Source of the DNA: Flavobacteriaceae bacterium
Lineage (GTDB): Bacteria > Bacteroidota > Bacteroidia > Flavobacteriales > Flavobacteriaceae
NCBI GenBank assembly: GCA_022428005.1
Contig: JAKMDI010000022.1
Location: 1-64,000 of the forward strand
Direction: 5' to 3'
Length of the DNA: 64,000 bases
Positions 8,523 to 18,120 of this stretch are shown here, piece by piece. Position 1 is the first letter of the stretch; every line of letters begins with the position of its first letter. The position numbers and the translations under genes were made by a program. The notes below the pieces were generated by a model. The model saw only the letters and a program-made list of their open reading frames with translations, searched no databases and had not been told where the DNA came from.

Positions 8523-9239
8523 TTAAAGATGCTTAATTCTTTTTTGATATCGGTTGTACAGGGTTTGGTTATCAAAACCATCTATATTTTGACTGTAATA
8601 TACGGGTAATTTCACCCCTTGCTGTTCCGCTTTTTTCATTGCTTCTGTTGCTATCAAATTTACAATAAAACACCCTGCAATAGTAGATGCTGCCCCTGTG
8701 AGCTCCCCTCCTATTTTTAACATTCCATCTCCAGGAGGGACTGCATTGTCCAGAACCAAGTCAGCTATTTCGTAAAGTTTCTTTTTTCCCTCTAAGCGGG
8801 TGGGGTATTTCTTGGATTGCTCGATTGAAGTGATGGCCATGACCTTGTTGCCATTGGCTTTTGCAATCTCTGCCATTTCAATGGGCATGGCATTTCTTCC
8901 CGAGTTGGAAACCACGATAAAAAGATCGTCTTTTTCTACACTGTACTGATCCCATAAAACTTTGGAAACACCACTTATTCTTTCAATCTCAGCACTTCTT
9001 CGTGCACCCTCTGAGGTCATCACGATAGAATCTAAAAAAGCATTGACATTGGCCAGTCCCCCCGCACGGACAAAAAGCTCTAAACCGACCATATGAGAAT
9101 GTCCCGTCCCAAAAGTATGAATGATGTTGTCTTTAACGATGGCTGCTGCCATCCAATCAATCGCTTGGGGCAACACCTTCTCGTTGTTGGCAACGATGCG
9201 ATCAAACAGTGCATTTGAGGCTTTGTGATAGTCGTACAT
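8523..9239 (-). CDS. SIS-domain phosphosugar-binding protein (UPF0309 type)
   Basis: This 238-residue cytoplasmic protein carries one SIS (sugar isomerase) domain. Key segments are FGTGHSHMVGLELFVRAGGL (residues about 43-62), DLFIVVSNSGRNAMPIEMA (about 106-124, the phosphate-binding Ser loop) and GAASTIAGCFIVN. The layout agrees with the UPF0309 group, which is distantly related to MurNAc-6-phosphate etherase and sugar-phosphate isomerases. It lies 10 bases downstream of the GH20 gene in the same operon, so a role in handling a hexosamine phosphate or related sugar phosphate is plausible. The reaction is not established from sequence. Confidence 0.85.
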   Translation of the reverse strand: MYDYHKASNALFDRIVANNEKVLPQAIDWMAAAIVKDNIIHTFGTGHSHMVGLELFVRAGGLANVNAFLDSIVMTSEGARRSAEIERISGVSKVLWDQYSVEKDDLFIVVSNSGRNAMPIEMAEIAKANGNKVMAITSIEQSKKYPTRLEGKKKLYEIADLVLDNAVPPGDGMLKIGGELTGAASTIAGCFIVNLIATEAMKKAEQQGVKLPVYYSQNIDGFDNQTLYNRYQKRIKHL

Positions 9240-9249
9240 ACGCAGTCAT

Positions 9250-11760
9250 TTATTTTTTTACTGTTATGGGTCTCCCACCCCTGCCCAAAATATCAAAAGT
9301 CCTTAACATAACCGGTAAACCCTCTGGGAAATAAACTGGAGCCAGATACAGCGGGTCATTTTTGGAAGGAATCTTACCATTGGTGGTATACCTAACCTCC
9401 AGACCAGGAAAAGCCACACTTACTTTAAGCTTGTTTTTTTCGATAATCGCTCCTGGCTTGGGCAAGTCATAAGCAAATTCTGGAAATTGAGAATTGATCA
9501 TCGGCAGTATACGCTGTCCCAAGGTGTTTGCAAATAAATTCCAAGCAGTATTCATGGCCAATGTTTGCTTACTCGGGTTTACAATTTTTATCCATTCAGG
9601 TTGTTTTGCCCATGCGCGCTCGGAAAAAACAATCAGGTTGGGGAGCAACAACTCATCAAAAATAGCGGAGGAACGAACCGTCTCTGTCCAAAGCTGACTT
9701 TGGATACCCAGTAAATTACTTTTCATTTCGGGTTTCAGTTTTTCCTTTTCTGAAATATATTCTGCTGTGATTCCATGCTTTCGGTTCAGACTGTGATTGG
9801 CAAATATATTGTCTGGATCTGTACCCCAGGCATCTTTGTAATTGACGTACCCAGACCAATTTAAACCGTGATTTTCCATGTCCTTGTCATCGGTCATATC
9901 AAAATAAAAGGCAGAAGAGTTACTCATAACCGTTTTAAAACCCATGTTTGCGAACTTATAGATCATGTCCTCTCGACCTTCTCCCCAACTGTTGTTCCAA
10001 ACATAAGGAATCACCTCATAATCAAAACGTTCAGATTTTATTTGAGTTTCCTCTTGACTTTTTTCGGAGTGATCCAGAAGAATATCTTCCCAGCCCGTCA
10101 TCTTCAGCTTACGGTCTTCCAATAAAGATTTTAGACGTTTTAAATTATATTCATACAGACTGTTTACGTCAGATATCCCCAGTTTGTTGTTATTGATAAA
10201 GTCTTTACAAATCGGAGAGGCAGTCCACACTCCATAGGGTAGCTCATCGGCACCAATGCTAAAAAGGTCTATGGGTACATTTGCCTCCCGATACATAGAG
10301 ACTATCTCATCCACTACTTTTTCATAAAAATCATAGGCACTTTCTCGACAGATACAAATGATGTTGTCATTGTAGTTTTGTGCAGATCTGTATTGGCTTT
10401 TATCTTCGGGATCTGACAAATGATACTTTTTGGCTTCGCTCAAATTTCCTTCTTCCATTTTGTTAAAGTAACGATAGTCCATGGCCTTGATGGCCGCCCG
10501 TGCATGGGAAGGAAAGCTGATTTGAGGCATAATCTCAATCGCCCGCTGCTGCGCATATTTTAAAATATCAATAAAGTCAGCTCGGCTGAGGTATCCATTA
10601 GCTGTTGCCCCACCATCGGCTCCAGATCCATACATGGGCAGGAGCCGGTCATCTTGGTCTGCAGCATAACCTCTTCTAGACCCAACGGCCGTCAACTCAG
10701 GAAGACCCGCGATCTCAATGCGCCAACCCTCATCATCTGTCAATCTAAAGTCCAAGCGATTGAGTTTAAACAAACTCATCAAATCCAATACCTCTTTTAT
10801 TTTTTCAGGACCGTAAAAATTTCTTGCGATGTCCAAAAGAAACCCTCGGTAGCCATATCGGGGAACATCGACAATTTCAATTAATGGCCATCCCAAACCC
10901 TCACGGGTAGATAGGTCAGAAATTTGACGAAGTGACTGCAATCCATAAACTACACCTGAATAGTCTGCCGCTTTGATGACAATCACTTTTTCTTTGATGG
11001 AGAGTCGATAGGACTCTTTTTCAAGCTCAGGGTCGTGTAGAATTTGAAAATTGGAGAGAGGACCTTCATTTATTTTGATCTTTATTTTAAAAACTCCTTT
11101 TACAAAAGGCATCATTTTATCAGTATGATTTTTAAAATACTCGTCGATTTCAAATGACCACATGGTGTCTTTTTCTCGGTAGGTCTGGTTGAACTCTGAA
11201 CAAACTGGGCTCGGAATAACCCAACTCAGTTCATTAGATTTTATTTTTTTCAGGTCTTTATAATTGTCATACCGCTCTTGAGCACTGGGTATACCCAAGG
11301 ATTCCAAGCCCTTGGCTTGCTCCCAATTTACTTGGGTTTCCACATCGATAGTTTGTTGTTCTTGAACAGTAAACACCCCTATTGGTCCCATCGCCAAGCG
11401 GTCCATAACTCCTGTTTGTTTCATTGAAAACGCAATCTTACCTCCAGGAGGAATGCCCCACTGCTCGTCAAATTTTAATACAAAATAATGAGCACCATTT
11501 ACCCACTCGAAGTCAATTCCGTCGGGTAAAGATTCCGAATCGACAAAGCCTTTCAATTGATTCCAATGCAATTCCCATTTTCCTCCTTTTAACTGAGTTG
11601 CGCTTTTGTTTGCCAATTGAACCGTTACCTGCATGTAATCCTCAGCTAAGTTAAATTCATCAACTGTGTAGGTCAACTGAACTCCACCTTCAGAGGCTTG
11701 ATTGCAAGCTGTAAGAGAGATCAGTGTAATTAAAAAAATCAATAGTGTTTTGTGTTTCAT
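9250..11760 (-). CDS. Beta-N-acetylhexosaminidase, GH20 lipoprotein
   Basis: Removes terminal beta-linked GlcNAc or GalNAc from glycans. The protein has 836 residues. The signal ends SLTAC (lipobox, Cys about 19), placing it in the periplasm or at the outer membrane. An N-terminal chitobiase-type carbohydrate-binding domain (about 28-165) and a GH20b domain (about 180-300) come first. The TIM barrel begins YGYRGFLLDIARNFYGPEKI (about 306). The catalytic pair is Asp505-Glu506 in FSIGADELPYGVW, which differs slightly from the common GGDE. The C-terminal 80 residues resemble a chitobiase C-terminal domain (VRYTTNGKIPS). The next gene upstream, 51 bases away, is a sulfatase, suggesting sequential desulfation and HexNAc release. 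Confidence 0.93.
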   Translation of the reverse strand: MKHKTLLIFLITLISLTACNQASEGGVQLTYTVDEFNLAEDYMQVTVQLANKSATQLKGGKWELHWNQLKGFVDSESLPDGIDFEWVNGAHYFVLKFDEQWGIPPGGKIAFSMKQTGVMDRLAMGPIGVFTVQEQQTIDVETQVNWEQAKGLESLGIPSAQERYDNYKDLKKIKSNELSWVIPSPVCSEFNQTYREKDTMWSFEIDEYFKNHTDKMMPFVKGVFKIKIKINEGPLSNFQILHDPELEKESYRLSIKEKVIVIKAADYSGVVYGLQSLRQISDLSTREGLGWPLIEIVDVPRYGYRGFLLDIARNFYGPEKIKEVLDLMSLFKLNRLDFRLTDDEGWRIEIAGLPELTAVGSRRGYAADQDDRLLPMYGSGADGGATANGYLSRADFIDILKYAQQRAIEIMPQISFPSHARAAIKAMDYRYFNKMEEGNLSEAKKYHLSDPEDKSQYRSAQNYNDNIICICRESAYDFYEKVVDEIVSMYREANVPIDLFSIGADELPYGVWTASPICKDFINNNKLGISDVNSLYEYNLKRLKSLLEDRKLKMTGWEDILLDHSEKSQEETQIKSERFDYEVIPYVWNNSWGEGREDMIYKFANMGFKTVMSNSSAFYFDMTDDKDMENHGLNWSGYVNYKDAWGTDPDNIFANHSLNRKHGITAEYISEKEKLKPEMKSNLLGIQSQLWTETVRSSAIFDELLLPNLIVFSERAWAKQPEWIKIVNPSKQTLAMNTAWNLFANTLGQRILPMINSQFPEFAYDLPKPGAIIEKNKLKVSVAFPGLEVRYTTNGKIPSKNDPLYLAPVYFPEGLPVMLRTFDILGRGGRPITVKK

Positions 11761-11811
11761 AAATATGCATTTGGGTGAAATAAGATTGATGTTAAAACAG
11801 AACGCATCATT

Positions 11812-13233
11812 TTAAGGTTCGATGTACAAGGGATTTCGTTGGGTGGGGATGGGCGCTTTGTTGTTGTCCCACCAACTTTCAAGCGCTAGTATCAATTCCT
11901 TTCGCTTCAAACTATCGGTATGGGTGCGATCGTTGCGTTCCCCGATATCCTCTTTTAAATTATAAAGCTCCACTTCATTATCTTCAAAAAAATAATGCAG
12001 TTTCCAGTCTCCTTTACGGATCACAGAACCAGGTCGGGTTCTAAAAAGAGCGTCTCTGTTCTCATTGTCTTTGATATCATAACCTTGAAGATAAATGGGG
12101 AAATGCCAAAAAAAAGACCTTTCTGCCAGCGGAGTACCCTCTTTCAACAAGGGCAATAGGGAATTTCCGTCCATTTCTTTATCCAAACTACCGTCACCGA
12201 GTAATTCCATGATGGTCGGGAAAATATCCAGGTGAGAAATGGGTGTTTCTGTATTTCTTTGAGGGCTAATTTTATTCTTCCACAAAAAGAAAAAAGGAAC
12301 CCGAATTCCTCCCTCATAATAGCTCCCTTTACCAGCTCTCAGGGGTTTTTGCATGGTTATTTTTCCATAGTAGCCACCATTGTCTGAAGTGAAAATAATA
12401 AAGCTATTGTCGAAGAGGTTCAAATCTTTTAATTTTTCAACCAACAGCCCAATATTACGGTCTAAATTGTCTATCATCGTGGCATACATCGGGTTTTTTT
12501 GACCTTGGTAGGGTTGCTTGTTTTCGTATTTATACAATAGAGAATCTACAGCGTTAATAGGAGTATGGACCGCATATGGGGCATAATGTAAAAAAAAAGG
12601 TTCACTCAAATTATCAAGAGCAGACAAGGTGTTTTCCATGACCAAATCGGTCAAATACTCGTTTTTACCACTTTCAATATTGATTTCAATTCCATTTTTG
12701 GAATAGGGAGGGTAATAACTCCCTGGACGACCAAAGCGCCCCCCTCCAATGTTGATATCAATACCGTATTCCAAAGGATCTTCACTGAGGTGCCACTTGC
12801 CTGCATGTAAATTGGTATAGCCGTGATCTTTGAGTTTCTGGAAGATATTCTTGATGTTTTTGTCTAAAATGACAGTATTTTGAATGGGAATTAATTTTCT
12901 GTCTTTGGCTGCTCCCCGATCCGAATTGGCAACAGTGTAAATATGATGGCGGGTGGCCCATTTGCCTGTAACAATAGATGCCCGGCTCGGAGCGCAATTT
13001 GCCGAAGCTGCATAAGCCTGGTCAAAAACCATTCCCTGTGCGGCCAATGCGTCGATATTAGGAGTTTCGTAGTAGCTACTCCCCATAAAACTCAAATCCT
13101 TCCAGCCCAAATCATCAATATTGATCAGTATAATGTTTGGTTTATTAGACGTTGCTGGGGGTGCACATGAAGATACAATGAGCAGCAATATAAATACTAA
13201 TACAAGTGGTCTTCGGTGATCGATAAGTTTCAA
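11812..13233 (-). CDS. S1-family sulfatase lipoprotein
   Basis: Hydrolyses sulfate esters, probably on a carbohydrate, in the periplasm or at the surface. The protein has 473 residues with a lipobox IVSSC (about residue 23). The metal-binding start is NIILINIDDLGWKDLSF. The formylglycine site is Cys80 in NCAPSRASIVTGK (C-x-P-S-R), so it needs a maturation enzyme encoded elsewhere. GKWHL and FTSDNGG supply further active-site residues. By eye it resembles the AslA/S1_16-like group, but subfamily needs a SulfAtlas search. It is the first gene of the operon running down to the gluconate permease and is divergent from another sulfatase (240-base gap in which I see no clear promoter consensus). 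Confidence 0.93.
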   Translation of the reverse strand: MKLIDHRRPLVLVFILLLIVSSCAPPATSNKPNIILINIDDLGWKDLSFMGSSYYETPNIDALAAQGMVFDQAYAASANCAPSRASIVTGKWATRHHIYTVANSDRGAAKDRKLIPIQNTVILDKNIKNIFQKLKDHGYTNLHAGKWHLSEDPLEYGIDINIGGGRFGRPGSYYPPYSKNGIEINIESGKNEYLTDLVMENTLSALDNLSEPFFLHYAPYAVHTPINAVDSLLYKYENKQPYQGQKNPMYATMIDNLDRNIGLLVEKLKDLNLFDNSFIIFTSDNGGYYGKITMQKPLRAGKGSYYEGGIRVPFFFLWKNKISPQRNTETPISHLDIFPTIMELLGDGSLDKEMDGNSLLPLLKEGTPLAERSFFWHFPIYLQGYDIKDNENRDALFRTRPGSVIRKGDWKLHYFFEDNEVELYNLKEDIGERNDRTHTDSLKRKELILALESWWDNNKAPIPTQRNPLYIEP

Positions 13234-13473
13234 GCTTGTTTGGGTTTACCTAATTTTAATTTAACGGAAAACAATTGATTGTATTTCGTAGTCTGTTTTC
13301 TTTGATTGATAAAAATACTGATTTTATTCTATCCCTATTATAAGATTGGGGCAGAAAAGCCCATTCACAAAAATTTAAGTAATTGGAAATACTCCTAAAG
13401 TTTAAAGTATATTTAATCCTATAATCCCAATCACCAAGTCATGGGAAGCTATTTAAGTTTAAAAAATAAATAA

Positions 13474-15021
13474 ATGAAAAAATCGATCATCAAACCGTTT
13501 CTTGTCCTTTTGTTGTTGGCCGGATGTCACCCCCAGGATGACCCAGCCCCCAACATACTTTTTGTGATCTCCGATGACCAATCTTTTCCACACACCAGTA
13601 TCAATGGAACAGCCTGGGTCCACACCCCTGGGTTTGATCGCATTGCAAAAGAGGGCTTACTTTTTAATCAAGCCTATACTACCAATGCAAAATGTTCTCC
13701 TTCCCGATCTTCAATCCTGACGGGAAGAAACAGTTGGCTTTTGGAAGAGGCCACCAATCATGTACCTAATTTTCCTGAAAAATTCATCACCTTCCCCGAG
13801 GTCTTGAAAGAAAAAGGTTACAAAACGGGATTCACCGGAAAAGGTTGGGCACCCGGTAAAGCGATGAAAAATGGTGAAAAAAGAAATCTGATTGGCCCTG
13901 TCTACAACCAAATTAAGTTGACCCCCCCTGGAAAGTTCATCAGTAATATTGATTATTTCGAAAATTTTAAGATGTTCCTAAAGGAAAAAGAAAAGGACGA
14001 AAAATTCTTCTTTTGGGTAGGCGGTTTAGAACCCCACCGCGCTTATGAATACAAAATAGGCGTTAATAAGGGGAATAAGGACACCAATTCCATTACAGAT
14101 GTTCCTGACTTCTGGCCAGATTCTGAGAATGTTAGAAATGACATGTTGGACTACGCCTATGAGATAGAGTATTTTGATCATCACTTGTTAAAGATCATTT
14201 CTGAATTGGAAAAAAATGGTTTGTTGGACAACACCCTTATCGTAGTTACATCAGATAATGGAATGCCTTTTCCGAGAGTTAAAGGGCAAGTATATCCATT
14301 CGACAATCATCTGCCACTGGCCATACGCTGGGGTAAAGGCATAAAAAACCCAGGCAGGGTAATCAATGATTATTTCAGTTTTTCAGATTTTGCACCTACT
14401 TTCCTGGAAGCAGCAGGACTGGCTGAAGAAGAAAATTCCATGGCCCCTTTTTCGGGTAAGCCCTGGGGAGCAGTGTTTAATGATCTCCCAAATCCCAAAC
14501 CCAGAAAACACATGATTATAGGAAAAGAAAGGCATGATGTGGGGAGAGAAAACAACCAAGGTTACCCAGTTCGGGGAATCCTCAAAGGAAATTATTTTTA
14601 CAGTCAAAATTTTAAACCCGAGCGATGGCCGGCAGGCAACCCAGAAACTGGCTATCTCAACACCGATGGCAGCCCTACAAAAACCGAAATACTGAACCTC
14701 AAAAGAACAGACCTCACTTCAAGTTATTGGGACTATGCCTTTGGAAAACGCCCACATCAGGAACTCTATGACCTAGAAAATGATCCTCAGTGTTTGATCA
14801 ATCTGGCGTACGAAAGTGATTATGAGGCGCTAAAAAACAAACTTCAAAACCTATTGCTATCGGATTTAAAAAAGCAAGGTGACCCCAGGGCACTTGGCCA
14901 AGGTGACGTTTTTGACCAATATCCCTATGCGCAGGAAAAAATGAAAAATTTTTACAACCGATTTATGGACGGGGAAAAAATCAGAACACCCTGGGTCAAC
15001 CCCACGGACTATGAAAAATAA
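13474..15021 (+). CDS. S1-family sulfatase lipoprotein, sulfamidase-like
   Basis: The protein has 515 residues; a signal ending LLAGC (lipobox, about residue 18). It opens NILFVISDDQSFPH, with the metal-binding Asp pair. The formylglycine Cys is residue 74 in KCSPSRSSILTGR. GKGWAPG and TSDNGMPFPR follow the pattern seen in heparan N-sulfatase (sulfamidase, SGSH)-like members, often classed S1_8. That suggests action on an N- or O-sulfated amino sugar, but specificity cannot be read from sequence. It is a single plus-strand gene between two minus-strand sulfatase clusters and converges with the next sulfatase, 19 bases between stops. Confidence 0.93.
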   Translation: MKKSIIKPFLVLLLLAGCHPQDDPAPNILFVISDDQSFPHTSINGTAWVHTPGFDRIAKEGLLFNQAYTTNAKCSPSRSSILTGRNSWLLEEATNHVPNFPEKFITFPEVLKEKGYKTGFTGKGWAPGKAMKNGEKRNLIGPVYNQIKLTPPGKFISNIDYFENFKMFLKEKEKDEKFFFWVGGLEPHRAYEYKIGVNKGNKDTNSITDVPDFWPDSENVRNDMLDYAYEIEYFDHHLLKIISELEKNGLLDNTLIVVTSDNGMPFPRVKGQVYPFDNHLPLAIRWGKGIKNPGRVINDYFSFSDFAPTFLEAAGLAEEENSMAPFSGKPWGAVFNDLPNPKPRKHMIIGKERHDVGRENNQGYPVRGILKGNYFYSQNFKPERWPAGNPETGYLNTDGSPTKTEILNLKRTDLTSSYWDYAFGKRPHQELYDLENDPQCLINLAYESDYEALKNKLQNLLLSDLKKQGDPRALGQGDVFDQYPYAQEKMKNFYNRFMDGEKIRTPWVNPTDYEK

Positions 15022-15040
15022 ACAAAACCAAACCCCTTGA

Positions 15041-16561
15041 CTATCGCTCCAAAGCAGGGATTATAAAATTTTCCATCGCAGGAAGTGTATGGGCTTCTTT
15101 TAAAAAATACTCCATTTTTTCAACAATATCTGGCTGTACTTTTGCCAAATCGTTTTGTTCTTTGGGGTCTTTGGAGAGGTCGTAGAGCTGGAGTGCAGCA
15201 GTACCCTCAAAAAGCTTTTTCTTTATTCCTTTCCATTTTCCCATCCGAATGGCCTGCTGTCCCCCATAGGCTGGGAATTCCCAATAGAGGTAGTCGTGTT
15301 TCTTTTGTGGCTGATTCAAAAGAGTGGGGAGATAACTTACCCCGTCTATTTTATAGGGTGGGGCTACGCCAAGGATGTCACACACTGTAGCCATGTAATC
15401 ATAAAATACGCTGGGGTGGTCAGAGCTTTGTCCGGCTTTTATTCTATCAGGCCAAACAGCAATTGTAGGAACACGAATCCCTCCCTCATTGACATTGCCT
15501 TTAACCGTATTTTTTGAGTTTTGAAAAATCCCAGTACTATTAAAAAAATCAATGTCTGCCTGCTTGCTCAGGTGTGTAGGACCATTGTCACTGGAAAATA
15601 CGATTAGGGTATTATGATATTGGCCTGTTTCTTTGAGCTTGGCTATAATTTCTCCTACTTGTTCATCCAAATAAGAAATCATTGCTGCGTAAGTCGCTTT
15701 GGGCGTCAGGTTGGGAAAATATCCCTGATCACCCACGTAAGGGGCCTCTGGCCCTATTTTATTTCTGTAATGAGCAATCCATTTCTTAGGTGCTTGTAAA
15801 GGAAGGTGCGGCAAGGGACTCGCATAGTAAAGAAAGAATTTGTTTTTCTTATTGCGCTCCAAAAATTTAAGTGCTTCTTGATGCATCAGTGTGGGGGCGA
15901 AATCATTTTGACTGAACATAGCATAACTCCTCTCGTCATTGGGATCAAGATCTGGCGAAAGCCTTTGTTTATTGACAATGGTATTGTTCAATACATGTCG
16001 TTCTTGGTTTTTCCATAAATGTGATGGATATAAGTTGTGGGCTTGTCTTTGGCAATTATAACCATAAAAAAAGTCGAACCCTTTTTTATTGGGAATACTT
16101 GTCGTGTTGGGTGCCCCCAGTCCCCACTTCCCTACCATTCCTGTTTTGTACCCGGCCGATTGTAGGATACTGGCAACGGTAACTATAGAATCTGGCATGG
16201 GTCTCTGACCTTCCAAATTTGGATTTTCAAACATGGCTTGAAAACTCCAAACCTCACCCCTCTCTTTCCATTCGCTATTTCCCCTCACAGGGTTGTTACC
16301 CGTATGTAAACCTGTCAATAAAACGGCCCTAGCGGGAGCACATACGGGAGATCCAGAGTAATGATCCGTCAGTATCATTCCCTCTCGAGCCAATTGGTCA
16401 ATGTGGGGGGTTTCTATCCATTTTTGCCCTTGGACACCCAGCTCACCATACCCCAGATCATCGGCCAGAATAAAAATAAAATTGGGGGTGTCTTGGGAGG
16501 TTGATGGTTTTCCACAGGAAAAAATCATCGAAATAAAAAAAAGAAAAATGGGGCGTTTCAT
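15041..16561 (-). CDS. S1-family arylsulfatase-like lipoprotein
   Basis: The chosen ATG at 16561 gives 506 residues starting MKRPIFLFF with lipobox IFSC. A frame extending upstream lacks a signal and overlaps the neighbouring gene, so it was not used. The metal site is FIFILADDLGYGELG. The formylglycine Cys is residue 74 in VCAPARAVLLTG (C-x-P-A-R, an accepted variant). GKWGLG, FSSDNGP and GGIRVP are present. Overall it looks like the arylsulfatase A/N-acetylgalactosamine-6-sulfatase-like group, though subfamily is uncertain. It is 10 bases downstream of another sulfatase on the same strand, in a yjbQ-sulfatase-sulfatase cluster. Confidence 0.93.
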   Translation of the reverse strand: MKRPIFLFFISMIFSCGKPSTSQDTPNFIFILADDLGYGELGVQGQKWIETPHIDQLAREGMILTDHYSGSPVCAPARAVLLTGLHTGNNPVRGNSEWKERGEVWSFQAMFENPNLEGQRPMPDSIVTVASILQSAGYKTGMVGKWGLGAPNTTSIPNKKGFDFFYGYNCQRQAHNLYPSHLWKNQERHVLNNTIVNKQRLSPDLDPNDERSYAMFSQNDFAPTLMHQEALKFLERNKKNKFFLYYASPLPHLPLQAPKKWIAHYRNKIGPEAPYVGDQGYFPNLTPKATYAAMISYLDEQVGEIIAKLKETGQYHNTLIVFSSDNGPTHLSKQADIDFFNSTGIFQNSKNTVKGNVNEGGIRVPTIAVWPDRIKAGQSSDHPSVFYDYMATVCDILGVAPPYKIDGVSYLPTLLNQPQKKHDYLYWEFPAYGGQQAIRMGKWKGIKKKLFEGTAALQLYDLSKDPKEQNDLAKVQPDIVEKMEYFLKEAHTLPAMENFIIPALER

Positions 16562-16571
16562 AGTTTTAATT

Positions 16572-18095
16572 TTAAAAAGGTCCTTTGTTGTTATTTTGAA
16601 TGGCTGCGTTTGCGCTTCCTGGCATTTCCCCACGAATCCCGTGGTTTGGAGTTTTATTATTTTTCCGTTTTGGCGAAGGGTCATTTTCATTGAGATAAAC
16701 GGGTTCTCTGAAATACCAATCGCGTGTGAGCTCAGTTGGTCTGTTGTCTCCTGTTGTCTCCATCCAGTTTTGAAGGATTGATTTTAACTCGGTATACTTG
16801 TCTGACAAGTTTTCTCTCCCGATCAGGTTATTGAACTGATAGGGATCTTCTTGGAGGTCATAAAACTCCTCCTGGGGTCTGGGAGCCTTGAATATATCGG
16901 CCTGAATTTCAGATATCAAAGCACGGGTGTGTGCTTGCTTTAAAGCTTTATAGGTAGGACTATTGACCGCATCCAAAGGACCTCTTTGAGCATATTGAGG
17001 TCTTGAGTTGTAAATGTACATATATCTTTCTCCACGGACCATTCTTTCGTGTGCTTCGTAATCGTGCCAGTTGTGTTCGGCAAAAACATGGTTCCTGAAT
17101 TTCATCGATGGATTCTTTAAAACCCTCTTAAAGCTGACTCCCTGAAAATTAGGGACTGTATCGATACCCGCCAAATCGATAAGAGTAGGTGCAATATCTA
17201 CGGCACTAATTAAACTTTGGGAGCGGGTATTCATGGCAATATTTAATGGGGAATAGTGAATGATAAAAGGTGTTTTTACCCCCTGATTGTTGACCCTGGT
17301 TTTGCTGTGCGGAAAAGGTCTTCCGTTATCAGCCATCACAATGACTAGGGTATTTTCGAACCGATCATTCACTTTTAGTTTATTGATGACCCGACCCAGG
17401 TGATGATCAAATCTGGTAATTTCATCATAATAATGTGCCAAATCCTGACGGGTTTCGGGACCATCAACCAGATATTCCGGAACCTCGATGGTGCTGGGAC
17501 TATGGATTCCAGTAAAATCATTTGCTCCCCAGTCCCTGTGAGCGTCATAGGAGGCCAACCAAAGAAAAAAGGGCTGGTCCTCGGGTACATTACCAACGAG
17601 CTGTTCCCAATAATTTTCACCTCCAGGCCCATTGATATTTTTTTTGTCGTGCACTTGATCAAAACCTCGTATTGCATATTCACCCATATGAAATTTACCC
17701 GCTTGGGCCGTAAAATATCCATGAGACTTTAATATCTCAGGAAGTGAAATCATATCGATTGGGGGCGCGGTGTGTAGCTCCGCAGCACCTGTATTATGCG
17801 GATAGCGACCTGTGATAATCGAGTTTCGACTCGGACTGCATGAACTGGTAGTCAGATAAGCATTATCAAAAACAATGCTTCCTTGAGATAAAATGTCAAT
17901 ATTAGGGGTGTGGACTTGTCCATTCCCATAACATCCCAAATCATCCCAGCTAATATCATCGGCAATAAATACAATAAAGTTGGGTGGTTTTTTTTGGCTT
18001 GTACCTGTCTTAATGGTTTTATTGTTACAGGCAAAGAATAAGCCTGTAATTACAAAAACAAAACAATAGGTTTTAAAAAGTTTGATTGGTTTCAC
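16572..18095 (-). CDS. S1-family sulfatase lipoprotein, sulfamidase-like, GTG start
   Basis: I place the start at the GTG at 18095 (VKPIKLFKTYCF, 507 residues), because it gives a proper signal peptide with lipobox FFAC. The longer open frame reads through the yjbQ coding region and would bury the signal. The metal site is NFIVFIADDISWDDLG. The formylglycine Cys is residue 86 in SCSPSRNSIITGRYPHNTGA. GKFHMGE, FDHHLGRVI and MADNGRPFPHSKTR point to the heparan N-sulfatase-like (S1_8-type) group, like the enzyme at 13474. It is 25 bases downstream of the yjbQ homologue and 10 bases upstream of the next sulfatase. Confidence 0.9.
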   Translation of the reverse strand: MKPIKLFKTYCFVFVITGLFFACNNKTIKTGTSQKKPPNFIVFIADDISWDDLGCYGNGQVHTPNIDILSQGSIVFDNAYLTTSSCSPSRNSIITGRYPHNTGAAELHTAPPIDMISLPEILKSHGYFTAQAGKFHMGEYAIRGFDQVHDKKNINGPGGENYWEQLVGNVPEDQPFFLWLASYDAHRDWGANDFTGIHSPSTIEVPEYLVDGPETRQDLAHYYDEITRFDHHLGRVINKLKVNDRFENTLVIVMADNGRPFPHSKTRVNNQGVKTPFIIHYSPLNIAMNTRSQSLISAVDIAPTLIDLAGIDTVPNFQGVSFKRVLKNPSMKFRNHVFAEHNWHDYEAHERMVRGERYMYIYNSRPQYAQRGPLDAVNSPTYKALKQAHTRALISEIQADIFKAPRPQEEFYDLQEDPYQFNNLIGRENLSDKYTELKSILQNWMETTGDNRPTELTRDWYFREPVYLNENDPSPKRKNNKTPNHGIRGEMPGSANAAIQNNNKGPF

Positions 18096-18120
18096 GATTC
18101 CTAAATATACGAATATTGCG

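Noticed and set aside
16562..16690. An extended start for the sulfatase at 15041-16561
   Set aside because: The extension places the lipoprotein signal 43 residues inside the protein and overlaps the upstream sulfatase gene.
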